A stretch of DNA of 64,000 nucleotides from Chromobacterium rhizoryzae (lineage in GTDB: Bacteria > Pseudomonadota > Gammaproteobacteria > Burkholderiales > Chromobacteriaceae), in assembly GCF_020544465.1 (NCBI RefSeq), contig NZ_CP066126.1:248001-312000 (forward strand). The letters are read 5' to 3'. A program made the translations under genes and the position numbers. Below the pieces are notes generated by a model. It saw nothing but the letters and a program-made list of their open reading frames with translations. It ran no database searches and was not told the origin of the DNA. Every line of letters begins with the position of its first letter. Position 1 is the stretch's first letter. This document shows, one piece after another, positions 8,137-17,113 of this stretch.

Positions 8137-8805
8137 TCAGGCCTGCCGCGTGCACAGGGTCAGCCCGTCCCCCACCGGCAGCACGCACATGCGGATGCGA
8201 GGGTCGTGCTTCAGGCCAGCGTTGAATTCATGCATCAGATGCACGCCGGGCGGGTCTTCCGGCTTGGGCTCCACCACGCGGCCGGACAGGAAAATATTGT
8301 CGATGGCGATCACGCCGCCGGGGCGCACCAGCTGCAGGCAGGCTTCGTAATAGTCGCGGTAGGCGGGTTTGTCCGCGTCGATGAAGGCCAGGTCGTACTG
8401 GCCGGCCTGGCCGGCGTCCAGCTGTTGGCGCAGGGTGGCGAGCGCCGGTTGCAGCACCAGTTCGATGCGCTCGGCGACGCCGGCGCGGGCCCAGTAGTCG
8501 CGGGCGACGGCGGTGAAGGTTTCGCTGACGTCGCAGGCCAGCGTGCGGCCGTCTTCCGGCATCGCCAGCGTTACCGCCAGCGCGCTGTAACCGGTGAATA
8601 CGCCGATCTCCAGATAGCGGCGCGCGCCTATCAGCTGCGCCAGCCAGGCCATGAACTGGCCCTGTTCCGGCGCGATCTGCATTTTGGCCATGCGGTGGGT
8701 GGCGGTGAATTCGCGCAGATCGCGCATCACCGGGTGTTCGCTGAGGCTGATGTTCAGCAGGTAATCGTGCAAGGCGCCGTCTAGCGCCACGGTGCGGCTG
8801 GTCAT
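8137..8805 (-). CDS. SAM-dependent O-methyltransferase (family 3)
   Basis: A 222-residue class I methyltransferase of the caffeoyl-CoA/catechol O-methyltransferase type. Motif I is YLEIGVFTGYSALAVTLA (about 62-79). The metal-binding aspartates are in FIDADK (about 139-144) and the DN of VIAIDNIFLSG (about 167-178). Length and motif order fit the family, which is divalent-metal dependent and methylates a hydroxyl on a small substrate. The substrate is not deducible. It stands 63 bases downstream of the DUF3460 gene on the same strand. Confidence 0.9.
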   Translation of the reverse strand: MTSRTVALDGALHDYLLNISLSEHPVMRDLREFTATHRMAKMQIAPEQGQFMAWLAQLIGARRYLEIGVFTGYSALAVTLAMPEDGRTLACDVSETFTAVARDYWARAGVAERIELVLQPALATLRQQLDAGQAGQYDLAFIDADKPAYRDYYEACLQLVRPGGVIAIDNIFLSGRVVEPKPEDPPGVHLMHEFNAGLKHDPRIRMCVLPVGDGLTLCTRQA

Positions 8806-8868
8806 GGGGTGTGCAGTGCAATCGGAAACGCCCGCGGCGCGGGCGTCGGGTCAGGCGGGGAGCCGGGC

Positions 8869-9048
8869 TTATTCCGGCTGGTAAACATAGGGTTGCTGCG
8901 GTACGCGGGATTCTTTCCAGCGTTCCTGGTCGTCGGCGTTCACTTGACGATCCCACAGGGTCAGGCGCAGTTCGCGGCGCTGGTTGTCCACTTCCGGATG
9001 TTCTTCCAGGAAGCCGTTGATGAATTGGGTGAAATCGGACTGATACAT
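8869..9048 (-). CDS. DUF3460 family small protein
   Basis: A 59-residue protein starting MYQSDFTQFINGFLEEHPEV and ending PQQPYVYQPE. The hydrophilic N-terminal helix, central WD motif (LTLWDRQ) and SRVPQQPYVY tail are characteristic of DUF3460, a small beta-proteobacterial family of unknown function. A clear AAGGAACG ribosome binding site lies just before the ATG. It is short enough to be missed by length filters. Confidence 0.88.
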   Translation of the reverse strand: MYQSDFTQFINGFLEEHPEVDNQRRELRLTLWDRQVNADDQERWKESRVPQQPYVYQPE

Positions 9049-9216
9049 CGCATCGTTCCTTCTGGGGTGATGTCGTGATTTTAATCGATAAATCGCCGCG
9101 CAGTCAGCTTGAGCGCCCGCTTTACATTCTTTTTGACAACAGATTTCAAACTGTAACGCAAATCTGGTTGCGTCGGAGAAGCTTTGCTGCGATATTGCGT
9201 AAAAGATTTAAAGACA

Positions 9217-9261
9217 TTTAAGCAAAATTTTAAACTGAAAAGGCGTTTTTGTTTAAGCAAA
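9217..9261. promoter_or_regulatory. direct repeat in the AT-rich leader of the psl-like operon
   Basis: TTTAAGCAAA occurs at 9217-9226 and again at 9252-9261, 35 bases apart, in an unusually AT-rich leader just before pslA. A TTGACA hexamer is at 9133-9138 but has no good -10 at standard spacing. The repeats may bind a regulator; this is inference. Confidence 0.35.
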
Positions 9262-9282
9262 TTAAACTTAACGGTTTATGTG

Positions 9283-10716
9283 ATGCGAATTCGCAATGTG
9301 GACAGCTTGGTGCAGTTCTACCCCGAGACCTTGACCTATCTGCGGCTGCTGGCTCGGCTGACGCATTTGGCGATGGTGTTGGCGCCCGGCTGCGTTTTGC
9401 TGCTGCTTGAGCCGGTTTCGGCGGAGGCCCGCGGGCAGGCCGTGCAGGTCTTGCTGCTTGCCGGCGTTCTGGCCTTGCTGTCTTTTCAGGCTTTTGGCGT
9501 CTACGGCGGCGGCATGTTTCTGCGTCAGCTGCGTTTGCGGCCCTTGGCCGCGGCGTGCGCGCTGCTGTTTGCGGTCTTGTGGCTGGCGCGCGGGTTGTCG
9601 CCGGCGCTGGCGGCCTTGCCGGACCGGCTGTGGCCGGTCTGGTTCGCGGCGACGCTGACGCTCTTGCTGTCGCAGCGCTTGCTGGTGCATGTCTGGTGCC
9701 GCCGGCTGGTGCGCCGCGGCGTGGGCCTGCAACGCACGGTGATTCTGGGCTGTACCGCCAGCGGCCACTTGCTGGCCGGTTTCCTGCGGGAGAACGCGGA
9801 CATCCGCGCTTGCGTGATTGGTTTCGTCGACGACCGCTCCGACCGTTTGCAGCACGCGATGGCCGGCCTGCCCTATTTGGGCGGCATGCAGCGGCTGGAG
9901 GCGATGGTGCGCGAGGGCGAGGTGCAGCAAATCCTGGTGGCGCTGCCCTGGGCGGCGGTCAAGCGGATGGGGGATTTGGTCAGCCTGCTGCGGCGCTTGC
10001 CGGTGACGGTGCTGCTGGCGCCGGACATGGCGGGCTTGCGGCACGCCCATCATCGGGTGAGCGCGGTGGCCGGGCTGCCCATGTTCAATATTTCCGAGCG
10101 GCCGCTCAAGGGCTGGTCGCCCTTGCTCAAGCGCTGCGAGGACGTGTTGCTGGCCGCTTGCGCGCTGACGCTGGCCGCGCCGCTGATGTTGTTGATCTCC
10201 GCGGCGATCAAGCTGGATTCGCCGGGGCCGGTGTTGTTCCGGCAGCGGCGCTACGGCTACAACAACCGCCTGATCGAGGTCTACAAATTCCGCTCCATGT
10301 ACGTGGAGCAGGCCGACGCGGACGCCGAGGCGCAAACCACGCGCAGCGATCCGCGCGTGACCCGCGTCGGCCGTTTCATCCGCAAGACCAGCCTGGACGA
10401 GTTGCCGCAATTGCTCAATGTGCTGGGCGGCAGCATGTCCATGGTGGGGCCGCGTCCGCACGCCACGGCCACCAAGGCCGCCGGCGTCTTGTTCGAGGAC
10501 GCGGTGGCGGAATATTCCGCCCGCCACCGGGTCAAGCCGGGCATTACCGGCTGGGCCCAGGTCAACGGCTACCGCGGCGAGACCGACACGCTGACCAAGA
10601 TAGAGCGCCGGGTGGCGCACGATCTCGAATACATCGAGAACTGGTCGCTGTGGTTCGACGCCTACATCCTGATCCGCACCCTGCCGGCCGTGCTCTCGGC
10701 CGACGAAGCCTATTGA
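9283..10716 (+). CDS. pslA: polyprenyl-phosphate sugar phosphotransferase (PslA/WcaJ type)
   Basis: About 477 residues. It transfers the first sugar-1-phosphate to undecaprenyl phosphate, starting repeat-unit assembly on the inner membrane. The N-terminal half has four or more TM helices and a nucleotide-binding-like domain (RTVILGCTASGHLLAGF). After a fifth TM segment comes the bacterial sugar transferase domain: DSPGPVLFRQRRYGYN, EVYKFRSMY, RKTSLDELPQLLNVLGG, MVGPRPHA, PGITGWAQVNGYRGET. A TTG at 9184 would add 33 residues, but that stretch has the AT-rich look of a leader, so the ATG at 9283 is preferred. It is the first gene of a psl-ordered operon. Confidence 0.92.
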   Translation: MRIRNVDSLVQFYPETLTYLRLLARLTHLAMVLAPGCVLLLLEPVSAEARGQAVQVLLLAGVLALLSFQAFGVYGGGMFLRQLRLRPLAAACALLFAVLWLARGLSPALAALPDRLWPVWFAATLTLLLSQRLLVHVWCRRLVRRGVGLQRTVILGCTASGHLLAGFLRENADIRACVIGFVDDRSDRLQHAMAGLPYLGGMQRLEAMVREGEVQQILVALPWAAVKRMGDLVSLLRRLPVTVLLAPDMAGLRHAHHRVSAVAGLPMFNISERPLKGWSPLLKRCEDVLLAACALTLAAPLMLLISAAIKLDSPGPVLFRQRRYGYNNRLIEVYKFRSMYVEQADADAEAQTTRSDPRVTRVGRFIRKTSLDELPQLLNVLGGSMSMVGPRPHATATKAAGVLFEDAVAEYSARHRVKPGITGWAQVNGYRGETDTLTKIERRVAHDLEYIENWSLWFDAYILIRTLPAVLSADEAY

Positions 10717-10723
10717 GGCCGCC

Positions 10724-12187
10724 ATGCAAAGCCCAAGACCAGAACTGATTCCCTGCATCGTGTCCGGCGGCGCCGGCACCCGTTTGTGGCCGGTGTCCCG
10801 GCAAGCGTTTCCCAAGCCCTTCATCCGGCTGGCCGACGATCAGAGCCTGTTGCAGAAAGCCTTTCTGCGCGCCGCGCGCCTGCCGGGGGTGAAACGGGTG
10901 ATGATCATCACCAATCAGCAGGCGCAGCTGCGCACCCTGGACGAATGCCGGGCGGTCAACGCCGGCGGACTGGCGCTGGAGCTGCTGCTGGAGCCGGAAG
11001 GGCGCAACACCGCGCCGGCGCTGGCGGCGGCGGCCGCGGACCTGCTGGAGCGCGAGCCGGAGGCCGATCCGCTGCTGCTGGCGTTGCCGGCGGATCATCT
11101 GATCGCAGACGAAGCCGCTTTCGCCGCCGCGGTGGAGAAGGCCGCGCGGCTGGCCGCCGCCGGCCGCATCGTCGTTTTCGGCCTGACGCCCAGCCGCGCG
11201 GAAACCGGCTTCGGCTATATCGAGGCCGGCGCGGCGATCGGCGTCGACGGCCAGGAGGTGGCGCGTTTCGTGGAAAAGCCGGACCGCGCCGCCGCCGAGA
11301 GCTATCTGGCCGGCGGCCGTCATCTGTGGAACAGCGGCATGTTCTGTTTTTCCGCCGCCGCGCTGTGCGCAGAACTGGCCGAACACGCGCCCCAGGTGCT
11401 GGCGGCGGTGCGGGACTGCCTGGCGCACAGCCCGGCGTCCCCGCACGCGGACCACAGGCTGCGCGCGCTGGAGCATGAGCGCTTCGGCCGCTGCCCGGAC
11501 ATTTCCATCGACTACGCGGTGATGGAGCATACCCGCGCCGCGGCGGTGGTGCGCTGCGAGCTGGGCTGGAGCGATATCGGCAACTGGGACAGCCTGGCCG
11601 AGCAGTTCCCGGCCGACGCGGACGGCAACCGCGTCAGCGGCGACGCCTTGCTGCGGGACAGCCGGGACTGCTTCATCCAGAGCCGCGGCCGGCTGATCGC
11701 GATGCTGGGCGTGGACAATCTGGCGGTGGTGGACACCCCGGACGCCTTGTTGGTGGCCAAGCGCGAGCGCAGCCAGGACGTGCGGGAGCTGGCGCGGCGG
11801 CTGCAGGAGCAGAACCACCCGGCCTGGCGGCTGCACCTGAGCTCGCAGAGGCCCTGGGGCCATTACACCGTGCTGGCGGACAGCGAGCGCTACAAGATCA
11901 AGCGCATCGTGGTGAAGCCCGGCGCGGCGCTGTCCTTGCAGATGCATCATCACCGCAGCGAGCACTGGATCGTGGTCAGCGGCACGGCGATGGTGACCCA
12001 CGGCCAAGAAGAGCGCTTGCTGCACACCAATGAATCCACCTTCATTCCCGCCGGCGAAACCCATAGATTGAGCAATCCCGGCCTGATCGATCTGGTGTTG
12101 ATCGAGGTGCAGAGCGGCGAATATCTGGGCGAGGACGACATCGTGCGCTTCGCCGACGACTACGGCCGTTCGGAGGCCGCGCCGTGA
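10724..12187 (+). CDS. pslB: mannose-1-phosphate guanylyltransferase / mannose-6-phosphate isomerase (PslB/ManC type)
   Basis: A 487-residue bifunctional enzyme giving GDP-mannose. The N-terminal nucleotidyltransferase has the pyrophosphorylase signature GGAGTRLWPVSRQAFPKPF, the ALPADHLI metal site and FVEKPD. The C-terminal cupin isomerase domain (about 370-480) has LQMHHHRSEHWIVVSG with metal-ligand His/Glu residues. It starts 8 bases after the pslA stop. GDP-mannose fits a mannose-rich polysaccharide such as Psl. Other names for the family are ManC, AlgA and CpsB. Confidence 0.95.
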   Translation: MQSPRPELIPCIVSGGAGTRLWPVSRQAFPKPFIRLADDQSLLQKAFLRAARLPGVKRVMIITNQQAQLRTLDECRAVNAGGLALELLLEPEGRNTAPALAAAAADLLEREPEADPLLLALPADHLIADEAAFAAAVEKAARLAAAGRIVVFGLTPSRAETGFGYIEAGAAIGVDGQEVARFVEKPDRAAAESYLAGGRHLWNSGMFCFSAAALCAELAEHAPQVLAAVRDCLAHSPASPHADHRLRALEHERFGRCPDISIDYAVMEHTRAAAVVRCELGWSDIGNWDSLAEQFPADADGNRVSGDALLRDSRDCFIQSRGRLIAMLGVDNLAVVDTPDALLVAKRERSQDVRELARRLQEQNHPAWRLHLSSQRPWGHYTVLADSERYKIKRIVVKPGAALSLQMHHHRSEHWIVVSGTAMVTHGQEERLLHTNESTFIPAGETHRLSNPGLIDLVLIEVQSGEYLGEDDIVRFADDYGRSEAAP

Positions 12188-13098
12188 GCCGAACCGCGCT
12201 GATCCTGCCGGTGCGCAACGCCGGCCGCCATCTGGACCGGCTGCTGCCGGCGCTGGCGGCGCAAAGCCTGCGCCCGGACGAATGGCTGGTGCTGGACAGC
12301 GAGTCCAGCGACGGCAGCCGGGCGCGCCTGCTGGCCGCCGGCGCCAGCGTGGTGCCGGTGCGCGCCGCGGACTTCAATCACGGCGGCACCCGCCGGCTGG
12401 CCAGCGAGCTGACCGACGCCAAAGTGCTGATCTATCTGACCCAGGACGCCATTCCCGCCGGCCCCGACGCCTTGCGCCGCTTGCGCGACGCGCTGCTGGC
12501 GGAGGACGACATCGGCGTCGCCTACGGCCGTCAACTGCCGCAGCCGGATGCCGGCTTGCTGGGCGCGCACGCGCGCCGCTTCAATTATCCGCCGTTCAGC
12601 CGCACCAAGCGGCTGGCCGACGCCGCCGAGCTGGGCATCAAGACCTGTTTCAGCTCGGACTCCTTCGCCGCTTATCGCCGCGAGGCGCTGCGCGGGGTGG
12701 GCGGTTTCCCCGTGGACGTGATCGGCTCCGAAGACGCCCACGTCGCCGGCCGCATGCTGCTGGCCGGCTGGTCGGTGCGCTACGAAGCCGCCGCCTGCGT
12801 CCACCATTCCCACGATTACGGGCTGTGGGAGGAAATGCGCCGTTATTTCGACATCGGCGTGTTTTACGGCCGCGAGCGCTGGATCGCCGAACGCTTCGGC
12901 CGCGCCGGCGCGGAAGGGCGGCGCTTTGTGCGTTCGGAACTGGAGACGGTCCGCCGCGCTGGCCAGCCCTGGCGGCAGCCCGAAGTGCTGCTGCGCTGCG
13001 CGCTCAAGCTGGCCGGCTACCGGCTGGGCCATGTCGAACGCTGGCTGCCGCGCGCGCTCAAGCGCCGCCTCAGCATGTTCCCCGCTTACTGGAAATGA
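12184..13098 (+). CDS. pslC: family 2 glycosyltransferase (PslC-like)
   Basis: A 304-residue cytosolic GT-A fold glycosyltransferase. It starts at a GTG overlapping the pslB stop (GTGA). The N-terminal motif TALILPVRNAGRHLDRLLPA and the nucleotide-sugar region EWLVLDSESSDGS resemble rhamnosyl/mannosyl GT2 enzymes; the second motif ITYLTQDAIPAG-like (YLTQDAIPAGPD) supplies the acidic metal-binding residues. The acceptor-side motif GSEDAHVAGRML lies at about 181-192. It should extend the lipid-linked repeat unit. Confidence 0.88.
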   Translation: MSRTALILPVRNAGRHLDRLLPALAAQSLRPDEWLVLDSESSDGSRARLLAAGASVVPVRAADFNHGGTRRLASELTDAKVLIYLTQDAIPAGPDALRRLRDALLAEDDIGVAYGRQLPQPDAGLLGAHARRFNYPPFSRTKRLADAAELGIKTCFSSDSFAAYRREALRGVGGFPVDVIGSEDAHVAGRMLLAGWSVRYEAAACVHHSHDYGLWEEMRRYFDIGVFYGRERWIAERFGRAGAEGRRFVRSELETVRRAGQPWRQPEVLLRCALKLAGYRLGHVERWLPRALKRRLSMFPAYWK

Positions 13099-13910
13099 AC
13101 GCGATGACCACCGCCAAGCTCGCCGCCGTCTTGTTGTCCGCCCTTTTGGGCGGACTGACGGCCTGTTCCACCCCCAGCACCATCGCGCTGCCGGACGCCA
13201 AGACCGTGGAAGCGCGGCGGCTGGCGCTGCGCGACATCAGCCAATTGCCGCCGCCGACGACGCGGGTGATGAACGGCGACACCCTGCGCATCGTCCGCGA
13301 CGCGCAATCCCCGGCGGAAAAAGACGAGATGGCGCTGTTCTTCGTGCGTCCGGACGGCAGCTTTTCCTATCCCAACGCCGGCCTGGTCCGCGGCGGCGGC
13401 CGCACGCCGGAGGAGATAGGGGCGGAGATCACCGAGCGGCTGTCCGCGCTGTACCGCCAGCCGCAAGTCACCGTCAACATCGCCATCGCGCCGGGCAACC
13501 GCGTCTTCGTCGGCGGCGCGGTGCGCAATCCGTCCGCCTTCGAGCTGAGCGCCGCCGCCAGCATCGAACAGGCGGTGATAGGCGCCGGCGGCGTGCTGCC
13601 GTCCGCCGACAGCGAGCACGTGGCGCTGCTGCGCATGGACGAGACCGGCCTGTATCAGATTTATTTCACCGATCTGGCGCGGATGCTGGACCCGGCCGCC
13701 GGACGGCGCGGGGTGATGCTGCAGCGCGGCGACATCGTGTTCGTGCCCAAGTCCGCCATCGGCAAGGCGGTGGAGGGCGTGGACATGTACGTCAACCAGC
13801 TGCTGCCCTTCTCCAAGGCGATAGGCATAGGACTGAATTACGACCTGGGCGGCAAGGGCAGCAACAACGTCAACATCCAGAACAACCCCACCATCAAGGC
13901 CGGCGGCTAG
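13095..13910 (+). CDS. pslD: polysaccharide export outer-membrane lipoprotein (PslD/Wza type)
   Basis: A 271-residue OPX protein. Signal peptide with lipobox LTAC (Cys24). A poly-export domain starts at RVMNGDTLRIVRDAQ, followed by an SLBB-like domain (NRVFVGGAVRNPSAFEL) and a short C-terminal region (NQLLPFSKAIGIGLNYDLGG). The start overlaps the pslC stop by four bases (ATGA); the ATG at 13104 is an alternative. It is shorter than E. coli Wza. It probably forms or gates the outer-membrane exit for the polymer together with the PslE-like protein. Confidence 0.9.
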   Translation: MNAMTTAKLAAVLLSALLGGLTACSTPSTIALPDAKTVEARRLALRDISQLPPPTTRVMNGDTLRIVRDAQSPAEKDEMALFFVRPDGSFSYPNAGLVRGGGRTPEEIGAEITERLSALYRQPQVTVNIAIAPGNRVFVGGAVRNPSAFELSAAASIEQAVIGAGGVLPSADSEHVALLRMDETGLYQIYFTDLARMLDPAAGRRGVMLQRGDIVFVPKSAIGKAVEGVDMYVNQLLPFSKAIGIGLNYDLGGKGSNNVNIQNNPTIKAGG

Positions 13911-13937
13911 CCCCTGGTCCGCACCGGCGATAGCGAT

Positions 13938-15932
13938 ATGATAGAAATCCGCTCCTTCCGCGACCTGGCCCGCCTGTTCTTCATCTTCCGGCGCGAGTTC
14001 AAATGGGCCTTCGTCGCCACCGTGCTGGTGGCGGCGCTGGGCGCCTTCCTGCTGCCGGCCCGCTACGAATCCGAAGCGCGGCTGCTGGTCAAGCCCGGCC
14101 GCGACACCAGTACGTTGCCGATCGAATACGCCGACCGTCAGACGCTGGTGGCGCCCAGCACTCAGCGCGATCCCATCGTCGACGAGGAAAAGCTGCTGAC
14201 CGGCCGCCCCATCATCCACCAAGTGGCCGACTACTACCTGAACGAGATGCGCTCGCCGCCGCCGCAAGGCTGGTGGAAGACCGTCAAGCACCGGCTAAAG
14301 CAGGCGGCCGGCGCTGTGCTGGACGGCGCGCGCGACGCGCTGGCCCTGATCGGGGTGGTGGAAACGCAGACGCCGCAGGAGCGGCTGGCCGCCAAGCTGG
14401 AAAAGCAATTCAGCGTCAGCCACCAAAGCGGCTCGGCGGTGATGGAAATCGCTTTCAGCTGGGACGATCCGGCGGTGGCGCGGCAAGTGCTGAACAAATG
14501 GCTGGCGCTGTACATCGACGAGCGCAGCCGCGCGCTGGGGCGCAAAAGCCTGTACGCGTTTTACGAAACCGAAAGCGGCAAGCTGGCCGAGCAGATCGCC
14601 GGCTACAAGGAGCGGATCGGCCAGCAATTGCGCCAGATCGACGGCATCAGCTCCAAGGAGCGTCTGGACAGCCTCACCGACCAGCTCAACAAGCTGGAGG
14701 CGGCGCGCCGCGCCGATCAGGCGGAGTGGACGGCGATGCAGGGCGGCATCGCCAACGCCCAGGCCAGCGGCGGCAAGCTGCCGCGCGAAATCGTCAAGGA
14801 GCGCGAACTGAGCCTGAACCCGGCGCGGCAAGACCTCAAGCTCAAGCTCAACGGCCTGGAGCTGGAACGGCTGGACAAGCTCAAGACCTATCTGCCGGAC
14901 GCGCCGCCCATCCGCGAGCTGGATGAAAACATCGCCGCGCTTAAAAACTTGATCGCCCGGGAAAAAGACACGGTGCAGCGTTCGGAAAACCGCGCGCCCA
15001 GCGATCTCGTCAATCTGCTGGAGCGCGGCAAGTTGGAGCGCGGCATGCGCGCCGGCGAACTGAAGGCCAAGGTGACGGCTTACGACAAGGCCATCGCCGA
15101 GCTGAAGGACGAGCGCGCGCGCATTCTCGGCGTGGAGCCGGAGCTGTCGCGGCTGGAACGCAATCTGGCGGTGGCGGAAAAGAACTACCTGCTCTACCGC
15201 GACAGCCTGGAAAAAGCGCGCATAGACCGTGAGCTGGACAACAGCCGCATCAGCAATATCGCGGTGATAGAGCAGGCCACTTTCAGCCCGGCGCGCGTGT
15301 TTCCCAAGAGCCTGGCGATCCTGCTGGCCGCGGTGCCGGCCGGCCTGGCGGTGGGCTTGTTCGCGCTTTACCTGTGCTATCTGCTGGACCAGCGCATCCA
15401 CGACGGCGGCGGCGTAGAGCGCCGTTTCGGCGTGCCGCTGTGGAGCACGCTGATGGAGTTGGAACCGGGGCGGACCCCGCCGCCGGCCTTCGAGGCCAGC
15501 GTCTATCGCCTGTACAGCCAGTTGCCGGCCGACAAGCTGGCGCGGGACGGCCTGGTCATCGGTCTGGCGTCGTCGCGGCGCGGCGAGGGCGTCAGCTTCG
15601 TCGCCGGCCATTTTTTGCGGGTGCTGGCCGAGCGCGGCGTGCCGGCGCGGCTGGCCGCCGGGGACGCGCGCGTCGCCGCCGGCGAGGTGGCGCTGATCGA
15701 AGCGCCGGCGCTGCTCGACAATCAGCAGGCCTTCGTGCAGCTGAAGCGCGCCGATCTGATCTTGCTGGTGGTGGAGGCGCGCGCCTCCACGGTACCGGTG
15801 GTGGAAAACGCGCTGGCCATCCTGGGCGCCGCGTTCGGACAGGTAGACGGCATTGTGCTCAACCGCCGCCGTTTTGAAATCCCCGCCGCCGTGTTGAGAG
15901 GCGCGGCGCGTTGGAAAGGAGAAGGCCGATGA
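13938..15932 (+). CDS. pslE: Wzz/PCP-type chain-length determinant with degenerate BY-kinase domain (PslE-like)
   Basis: A 664-residue inner-membrane co-polymerase. TM1 is at about 22-42 and TM2 at about 457-480, with a large periplasmic Wzz domain rich in coiled coil (about 190-430) and the GNVR-like EPELSRLERNLAVAEKNY region. The C-terminal cytosolic domain (about 530-655) has the BY-kinase/ParA fold pattern. Its P-loop reads SSRRGEGVSFVAG (about 546-558), where active kinases have GEGKS/T: the Walker A lysine is missing. There is also no tyrosine cluster at the C-terminus. It likely controls chain length and export without tyrosine kinase activity. Confidence 0.88.
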   Translation: MIEIRSFRDLARLFFIFRREFKWAFVATVLVAALGAFLLPARYESEARLLVKPGRDTSTLPIEYADRQTLVAPSTQRDPIVDEEKLLTGRPIIHQVADYYLNEMRSPPPQGWWKTVKHRLKQAAGAVLDGARDALALIGVVETQTPQERLAAKLEKQFSVSHQSGSAVMEIAFSWDDPAVARQVLNKWLALYIDERSRALGRKSLYAFYETESGKLAEQIAGYKERIGQQLRQIDGISSKERLDSLTDQLNKLEAARRADQAEWTAMQGGIANAQASGGKLPREIVKERELSLNPARQDLKLKLNGLELERLDKLKTYLPDAPPIRELDENIAALKNLIAREKDTVQRSENRAPSDLVNLLERGKLERGMRAGELKAKVTAYDKAIAELKDERARILGVEPELSRLERNLAVAEKNYLLYRDSLEKARIDRELDNSRISNIAVIEQATFSPARVFPKSLAILLAAVPAGLAVGLFALYLCYLLDQRIHDGGGVERRFGVPLWSTLMELEPGRTPPPAFEASVYRLYSQLPADKLARDGLVIGLASSRRGEGVSFVAGHFLRVLAERGVPARLAAGDARVAAGEVALIEAPALLDNQQAFVQLKRADLILLVVEARASTVPVVENALAILGAAFGQVDGIVLNRRRFEIPAAVLRGAARWKGEGR

Positions 15933-17113
15933 AGATCGCCCTGCTGGCTCCGCTGCCGTCGGAGCAAAACGGCATCGCCGACTACGCCGACGCCTGGCGT
16001 CGGGCTTTGGAAGACGAAGGCGTCAGCGTCGTCTCCCCGCTGGACGGGCAGCCGCTGGCGCTCAACGCGCTGGAACTGTCCTGGCAGATGCAGAACGTGG
16101 ACTGGCGGCGTTTCGATCTGGTGCACGCGGAACTGGGCGGCGGCCGCTGCGGCGAATTCATGGCGCTGGAGTGGTTGGCGCGCCATCAGCCGGGGCTGAG
16201 GCTGACGGCCACCGTCCATGATCCGGAACGCCTGGTCTGGCGGCCGCCCGGCTTGCCGCGGCGGCTGCCGCGCCCGCTGGCCCAGGCCGCGGCCTTGCTG
16301 GCCGCCCCGCTGACGCTGGCGCGCGAGCGGCGGCTGGCGCGGCGCTTGACCCGGCTGGTGACGCTGACGGCCACCGGCGCGGAAGGCCTGGCCCGGCGGA
16401 TGCGCTTGCCGGACGGCCGGGTGTTCCACATTGCGCACGGCAATCGCGAAATCGCCGCCGAACCGCTGCCGGCCTTGCCGCCGCAGGGGCCGTTGCGGCT
16501 GCTGTACTTCGGCTACATCTACCAGGGTAAGGGCATAGAGGATGTGCTGGACGCGCTGGCCCTGCTGCAGCAAGAACCGGACACCCGGGACCGGGTGCGG
16601 CTGACCTTGGCGGGCGGGGTGGCGCCGGACGTCGCCTTCGGCCGCTCCGGCTCTTATCTGGAATCCCTGCGCCAGCAAGCCATCCTGCTGGGGCTGCATC
16701 GGGACATGCTGGAGTGGCGGCCGGACCTGCCGGCCACCGACATCCCCGGCCTGATCCAGGCCCATCACGCCATGGTGCTGCCGTATCGGGAATCGTGGAA
16801 GCTGGCCTTGCTGGGCCGGATGTGCGGCGCCAGCGGCGCGCTGTCCTGGGCCGTGGCCTGCGGCCGCGGCGTGGTCTGTTCCGACGCGCGCGCGCTGGCC
16901 GAGGAGGCCTCCTTCGGCAATGGAGAGGTCTACGCCCGCGGGGACAGCGCGGCGCTGGCCCGGACCCTGATCAGCCTGCTGCGTCAGCCCGAGCGCTTGC
17001 GTCTGCACAGCGAACAGGCGCGCAGCCTGGGGCGGGAACGCGCCTGGCCGCGCGTGGCGACGCAGTTTCTGCGCATGTTCCAGACCGCGCTGGGGGAGAG
17101 GGCGCATGGCTAG
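15929..17113 (+). CDS. pslF: family 4 glycosyltransferase (PslF-like)
   Basis: A 394-residue GT-B fold enzyme. It starts MKIALLAPLPSEQNGIADYA at an ATG overlapping the pslE stop (ATGA). The N-terminal donor/acceptor half has the DLVHAELGGGRCGEF region. The C-terminal half has the phosphate-binding turn LRLLYFGYIYQGKGIEDVLD and an LVLPYRESWK-type acidic motif with ALSWAVACGRGVVCSD, equivalent to the EX7E region. It should add one sugar of the lipid-linked repeat unit in the cytosol. Confidence 0.87.
   Translation: MKIALLAPLPSEQNGIADYADAWRRALEDEGVSVVSPLDGQPLALNALELSWQMQNVDWRRFDLVHAELGGGRCGEFMALEWLARHQPGLRLTATVHDPERLVWRPPGLPRRLPRPLAQAAALLAAPLTLARERRLARRLTRLVTLTATGAEGLARRMRLPDGRVFHIAHGNREIAAEPLPALPPQGPLRLLYFGYIYQGKGIEDVLDALALLQQEPDTRDRVRLTLAGGVAPDVAFGRSGSYLESLRQQAILLGLHRDMLEWRPDLPATDIPGLIQAHHAMVLPYRESWKLALLGRMCGASGALSWAVACGRGVVCSDARALAEEASFGNGEVYARGDSAALARTLISLLRQPERLRLHSEQARSLGRERAWPRVATQFLRMFQTALGERAHG

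Noticed and set aside
9184..9282. Longer N-terminus of PslA from a TTG start
   Set aside because: The stretch is AT-rich and looks like a leader with direct repeats; the ATG at 9283 gives the normal family N-terminus.
10562..12064. Open minus-strand frame opposite pslB
   Set aside because: Composition-driven shadow; the sense strand has full GDP-mannose pyrophosphorylase motifs.
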